From positions 1-64,000 of the forward strand of contig NZ_JABXKL010000039.1 in the NCBI RefSeq assembly GCF_017114995.1: a stretch of 64,000 nucleotides of DNA. Direction: 5' to 3'. Source of the DNA: Nostoc sp. NMS9. Lineage in GTDB: Bacteria > Cyanobacteriota > Cyanobacteriia > Cyanobacteriales > Nostocaceae. The translations under genes were made by a program, and so were the position numbers. The notes under the pieces were generated by a model. It searched no databases. It was not told where the DNA came from and saw only the letters and a list, made by a program, of their open reading frames with translations. Numbering within the stretch: position 1 is the stretch's first letter; the number at the start of each line of letters is the position of its first letter. Below, one piece after another: positions 61,053 through 64,000 of the stretch.

Positions 61053-63935
61053 ATGATGAAATATTTACTTAATAAATTAAGAGCGATCGCCACAGTAAAT
61101 ATTGATGACAATGAGAAATTTTCTCTAACTGTCGATAACTCAATACAAAAAACTATGGAAAAGCCATTAACAATTAGCCGTCAAAAACTATGGCTAAGTA
61201 GCCTGGGCTTTTTTTTATGTATTTTCGGAACTAGTATCCAACCTAGCTTGGCTGAAGGCAGCAAAGAGTTAGTTTCTGATGGTGGATACAGACCTTACCT
61301 GGAATGGTCAGATTTACTACTGGCAGGTATTGCTCGGAAAACCATACTCAAAGTTTATGTTCAACAAGGAGAAACAGTTAATCTTGGCTCTAGTGTGATT
61401 ACTAGTTTTTCAGACCCACAAGATATTGTTTACCGCAGTCCCTTTGGTAGTCAAAATGGCTCTTGTGATGTTCTAACGAATGGCTATGGTCTGATTAACA
61501 CTGTTGCCAAAGAAACGGCCGGCCCTTTGCCTAATACCAATGGCTATTCTCCTTGTAAATTCGTCGCTACAGAAACAGGTATTTACGAAGTTGAATTTCA
61601 TTCTCCTAATAAAAGTGGTACTGGCAATCCACCCCCAAGAACTACAACGGCGGCATTTCCTACAAATGGTACTCAACTTTCAGGGGTAGCGGCTTGGGAT
61701 ATTACAGTTCAGGATAGTAACGGTGTTGCCAAAAAAGGGCGAGTATTTACCAACTATATTGCTATGAATATGGGAGGAAATGCTGGGCAAAATAGCGCTC
61801 CTGCTGGTTTAGGACTCAACTCTAAGCTTTATATTCAAACCAAAGATGGGTATCGTTACGAAACTGACATGAATGGAGTCGATCCTTTTGGCTTCATATT
61901 TTTTGCTAATAGCCGGGGATATATTGACAGTAACGGTTCTACACTTTATCACTCTATCGATTCTCCAGCAGATCCAAACAGCATACTCAACTTTAATGGC
62001 AGTGTAAAAGTTCAAAGTCCGAATGTTGCTGATACTACAACAGACATTACCCACCTAGTTTTCTTCAATCGGCCAGACACCGCAACTCTCAATGCTTTGA
62101 GTATTCCTATTGCAGCAAATGTTCCGATAGTACCGACTTCGTTCAAATTTACTGGGGGTAATGGAGGTAGTGGGAACCAAACTTCTGTGGGTGTGGGAGG
62201 CAATTTTAGCTTTAATGCCAGTTCAAGTGGTAGCTATCAAATAATTATTGATACCGACACTGATGGCATTTATGACCCTAGTAGCGATAGAGTACTACAA
62301 AATGTGCTATCTCTCGGCTCAAATGTGGTGCTTTGGAATGGAAAGGATGCAAATGGGGTAAATCTCCTACCTCGACCTGGAAACTTACCATACAATGCCA
62401 TAATCACAACACGGTCGGGTGAATATCACTTTCCCATGTTGGATGCCGAAAATAATCCGCTAGGGTTTAAAATCACAATGGAAAACCCTCCGGCTGCTTT
62501 TCCTACCCTTGTAGATCAAAATGGCCAGCAGATTGGATCGACTACCATTTATTACAACGACAACAATTATACTACTGCCAATGGTACGGCGATTAACTTA
62601 AATGGTACGGGAGCTACTAGCCCGCGTAATGCTGCTAGAGGGATAAATAGTGCGTTAGGAGAGCATGAATTTAGTGGTAATTATGGTGACTTTAAGGGAA
62701 TAGATACTTGGACATATTTCCCAAGTCAAGCAATCAATACTCCTTTGGTAATTACTACTAGCACTCAAGCAAATGTCATAGGAACCAAATCTGTTCGCTT
62801 CCTCGCAGACAATGATAATAGTGGAACAGTGACTGTAGGCGATCGCATCGAATATACCATCACTTACTCCAACCTTAATCCAGGTAATAGCAATGCAATT
62901 AACTTTGTCATTAACGACTCGTTACCCTCACAGTTAACCTTTGTGAGTGCAGCAATTACTGCTGCAACTTCAGGTAATAACATTACACTCAATCCCAGTT
63001 ACAACGGTGCTGGTGTTGTTGCGGTGACAAATTCTGGAATTCTCCGTGTAGGTGATACGATTACCATTAAAATTACTGCCACGATTAATAATGCCAATGG
63101 CGGTAATCCAATTAGTAACCAAGCCAATGCTACTTTTAACACACCTGATAATCCTACAGGAACTGTTGGTACAGTGTTGACAGATGCAGACTCTGCTGGT
63201 GCTACTAATAATCCACCTACTCTTGGTAATTCGTTCTTGCAAATTACTGATAATGGTGTAAATATTGGTAATAATCCTACCAGCACAGCAGATGATGACC
63301 CCACTTTATTTACAGTATTAAATACTGTTAGTTCTAACCCTAAATTGCTGTTAATTAAACGCATTACCCGCCTCAATAACCAAGATTTAACTGATATTGT
63401 GGATGGTCGCAGTGACGTTGCTACTAATGCCAGTAACTATGTACCAGAACCTTATGCTACTAATGATAGCGATCCTAAATGGCCTGTTGGCTACTTGCGA
63501 GGATTAATTAATGCTGGCATTGTCAAACCAGGAGATGAATTGGAATACACGATATATTTTCTTTCCAATGGTCTTGGTAATGCAACTAATGTGAAATTCT
63601 GTGACTTAGTTCCGACTAATGTTAATTTTATTCCTACTGCTTTTAATGGTATGACTCCTAATGATGGTGGCTTACCAGCAGCAGATCGAGGAATTGCCCT
63701 AGCTATTGGTTCTACTACACCTACGCTTTATCTCACTAATGTAGCAGATAGCGATCGCGGGCATTTTTATACAGTTAATGACTCAGGCACACCATCCTAC
63801 TGCGGTACTAACACCAATGGGGCAGTAGTGGTCAATATTACAGTCCCCAGTTTTCCCAATCTACCCGCAGCTACTGGATCTGGCACACCAGCTAATTCTT
63901 ATGGTTTTGTCCGCTTCCGTACTAAGGTGAAATAG
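61053..63935 (+). CDS. Large exported DUF11-type protein
   Basis: 960 aa from ATG 61053 (GGA just upstream); the ATG at 61155 would begin directly at a standard signal peptide (RQKLWLSSLGFFLCIFGTSI, cleavage after SLA) and is a real alternative. Residues about 70-560 form a unique beta-rich part (GIYEVEFHSPN, TDTDGIYDPSSDRVLQN). From about 575, DUF11 units: DNDNSGTVTVGDRIEYTITY and NPGNSNAINFVINDSLPSQL, then IVKPGDELEYTIYFLSNGLG. It probably forms part of the same surface structure as the four genes before it. Confidence 0.8.
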   Translation: MMKYLLNKLRAIATVNIDDNEKFSLTVDNSIQKTMEKPLTISRQKLWLSSLGFFLCIFGTSIQPSLAEGSKELVSDGGYRPYLEWSDLLLAGIARKTILKVYVQQGETVNLGSSVITSFSDPQDIVYRSPFGSQNGSCDVLTNGYGLINTVAKETAGPLPNTNGYSPCKFVATETGIYEVEFHSPNKSGTGNPPPRTTTAAFPTNGTQLSGVAAWDITVQDSNGVAKKGRVFTNYIAMNMGGNAGQNSAPAGLGLNSKLYIQTKDGYRYETDMNGVDPFGFIFFANSRGYIDSNGSTLYHSIDSPADPNSILNFNGSVKVQSPNVADTTTDITHLVFFNRPDTATLNALSIPIAANVPIVPTSFKFTGGNGGSGNQTSVGVGGNFSFNASSSGSYQIIIDTDTDGIYDPSSDRVLQNVLSLGSNVVLWNGKDANGVNLLPRPGNLPYNAIITTRSGEYHFPMLDAENNPLGFKITMENPPAAFPTLVDQNGQQIGSTTIYYNDNNYTTANGTAINLNGTGATSPRNAARGINSALGEHEFSGNYGDFKGIDTWTYFPSQAINTPLVITTSTQANVIGTKSVRFLADNDNSGTVTVGDRIEYTITYSNLNPGNSNAINFVINDSLPSQLTFVSAAITAATSGNNITLNPSYNGAGVVAVTNSGILRVGDTITIKITATINNANGGNPISNQANATFNTPDNPTGTVGTVLTDADSAGATNNPPTLGNSFLQITDNGVNIGNNPTSTADDDPTLFTVLNTVSSNPKLLLIKRITRLNNQDLTDIVDGRSDVATNASNYVPEPYATNDSDPKWPVGYLRGLINAGIVKPGDELEYTIYFLSNGLGNATNVKFCDLVPTNVNFIPTAFNGMTPNDGGLPAADRGIALAIGSTTPTLYLTNVADSDRGHFYTVNDSGTPSYCGTNTNGAVVVNITVPSFPNLPAATGSGTPANSYGFVRFRTKVK

Positions 63936-64000
63936 TTTTAACCACTGCTAACTAGTGGAATTAAGGACATTAGGAGAGTTGCGGCTGTTCGGTAAGCAGG

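Noticed and set aside
63936..64000. Possible start of another gene at the right edge (AGGAG near 63972 and TTG at 63979)
   Set aside because: Spacing between AGGAG and TTG is only two bases, and too few codons are visible to judge.

Overview
The window looks like chromosomal DNA from a filamentous, heterocyst-type cyanobacterium close to Nostoc/Anabaena. The reasons are frequent GCGATCGC (HIP1) octamers, typical short tandem repeats between genes, a Get3d-type ArsA ATPase with an alpha-crystallin tail, a multi-GAF bilin-type histidine kinase, an SLH/OprB iron-uptake porin, and Uma2 and DUF4112 genes. This is inference from recognised families; no database search was possible.

Layout. 1-2 kb: three translationally coupled minus-strand genes (membrane protein, P-loop NTPase, TPR protein cut by the window edge) that resemble a STAND sensor split into parts. 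2.7-15.4 kb: mostly unlinked genes (secreted protein, double histidine phosphatase, dihydroorotase-like protein, secreted EEP-endonuclease I fusion, SGNH hydrolase, HupE-like protein, Uma2, Get3d). 15.6-18.9 kb: a 1121-aa sensor kinase with three Cys-His GAF domains. 19-20 kb: small genes, two of them apparently frameshifted.

20.2-27.3 kb is the replication-origin neighbourhood. dnaN and dnaA lie on the minus strand, with a cluster of seven DnaA-box-like sites next to the 3' end of dnaA. Between origin and dnaN sits an accessory block: a PIN toxin/antitoxin pair, a TIR-FGE gene whose C-terminus looks like the variable region of a diversity-generating retroelement (DGR), and a truncated DGR avd gene just after it. 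No reverse transcriptase is present, so the target is either dead or served in trans. I rate this the most exciting part of the window.

27.5-33.6 kb: housekeeping genes (HtrA protease, peptide deformylase, TrkA/RCK channel-like protein, Ddl). 33.6-34.7 kb is gene-poor but holds gene remnants and a well-folded candidate small RNA with its own terminator. 34.7-38.0 kb: a single 1101-aa protein, TIR - seven WD40 blades - Ras-like GTPase - Cys4 motif - DUF4365 nuclease-like domain, with almost identical WD40 repeats: a strong candidate for a single-gene conflict or immune system.

38.6-51.2 kb: alpha/beta hydrolase, DUF4112, YihY/BrkB, two threonine synthase-like genes (the second beside a CysO-like sulfur carrier), a large membrane protein and an iron-uptake porin. 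52.0-63.9 kb: a surface locus of four exported DUF11-type proteins around a 1285-aa outer-membrane beta-barrel protein.

No rRNA, tRNA, CRISPR array or complete insertion sequence was recognised. Mobile-type DNA is limited to small non-autonomous inverted-repeat elements and short tandem repeats, some of which have entered coding frames.
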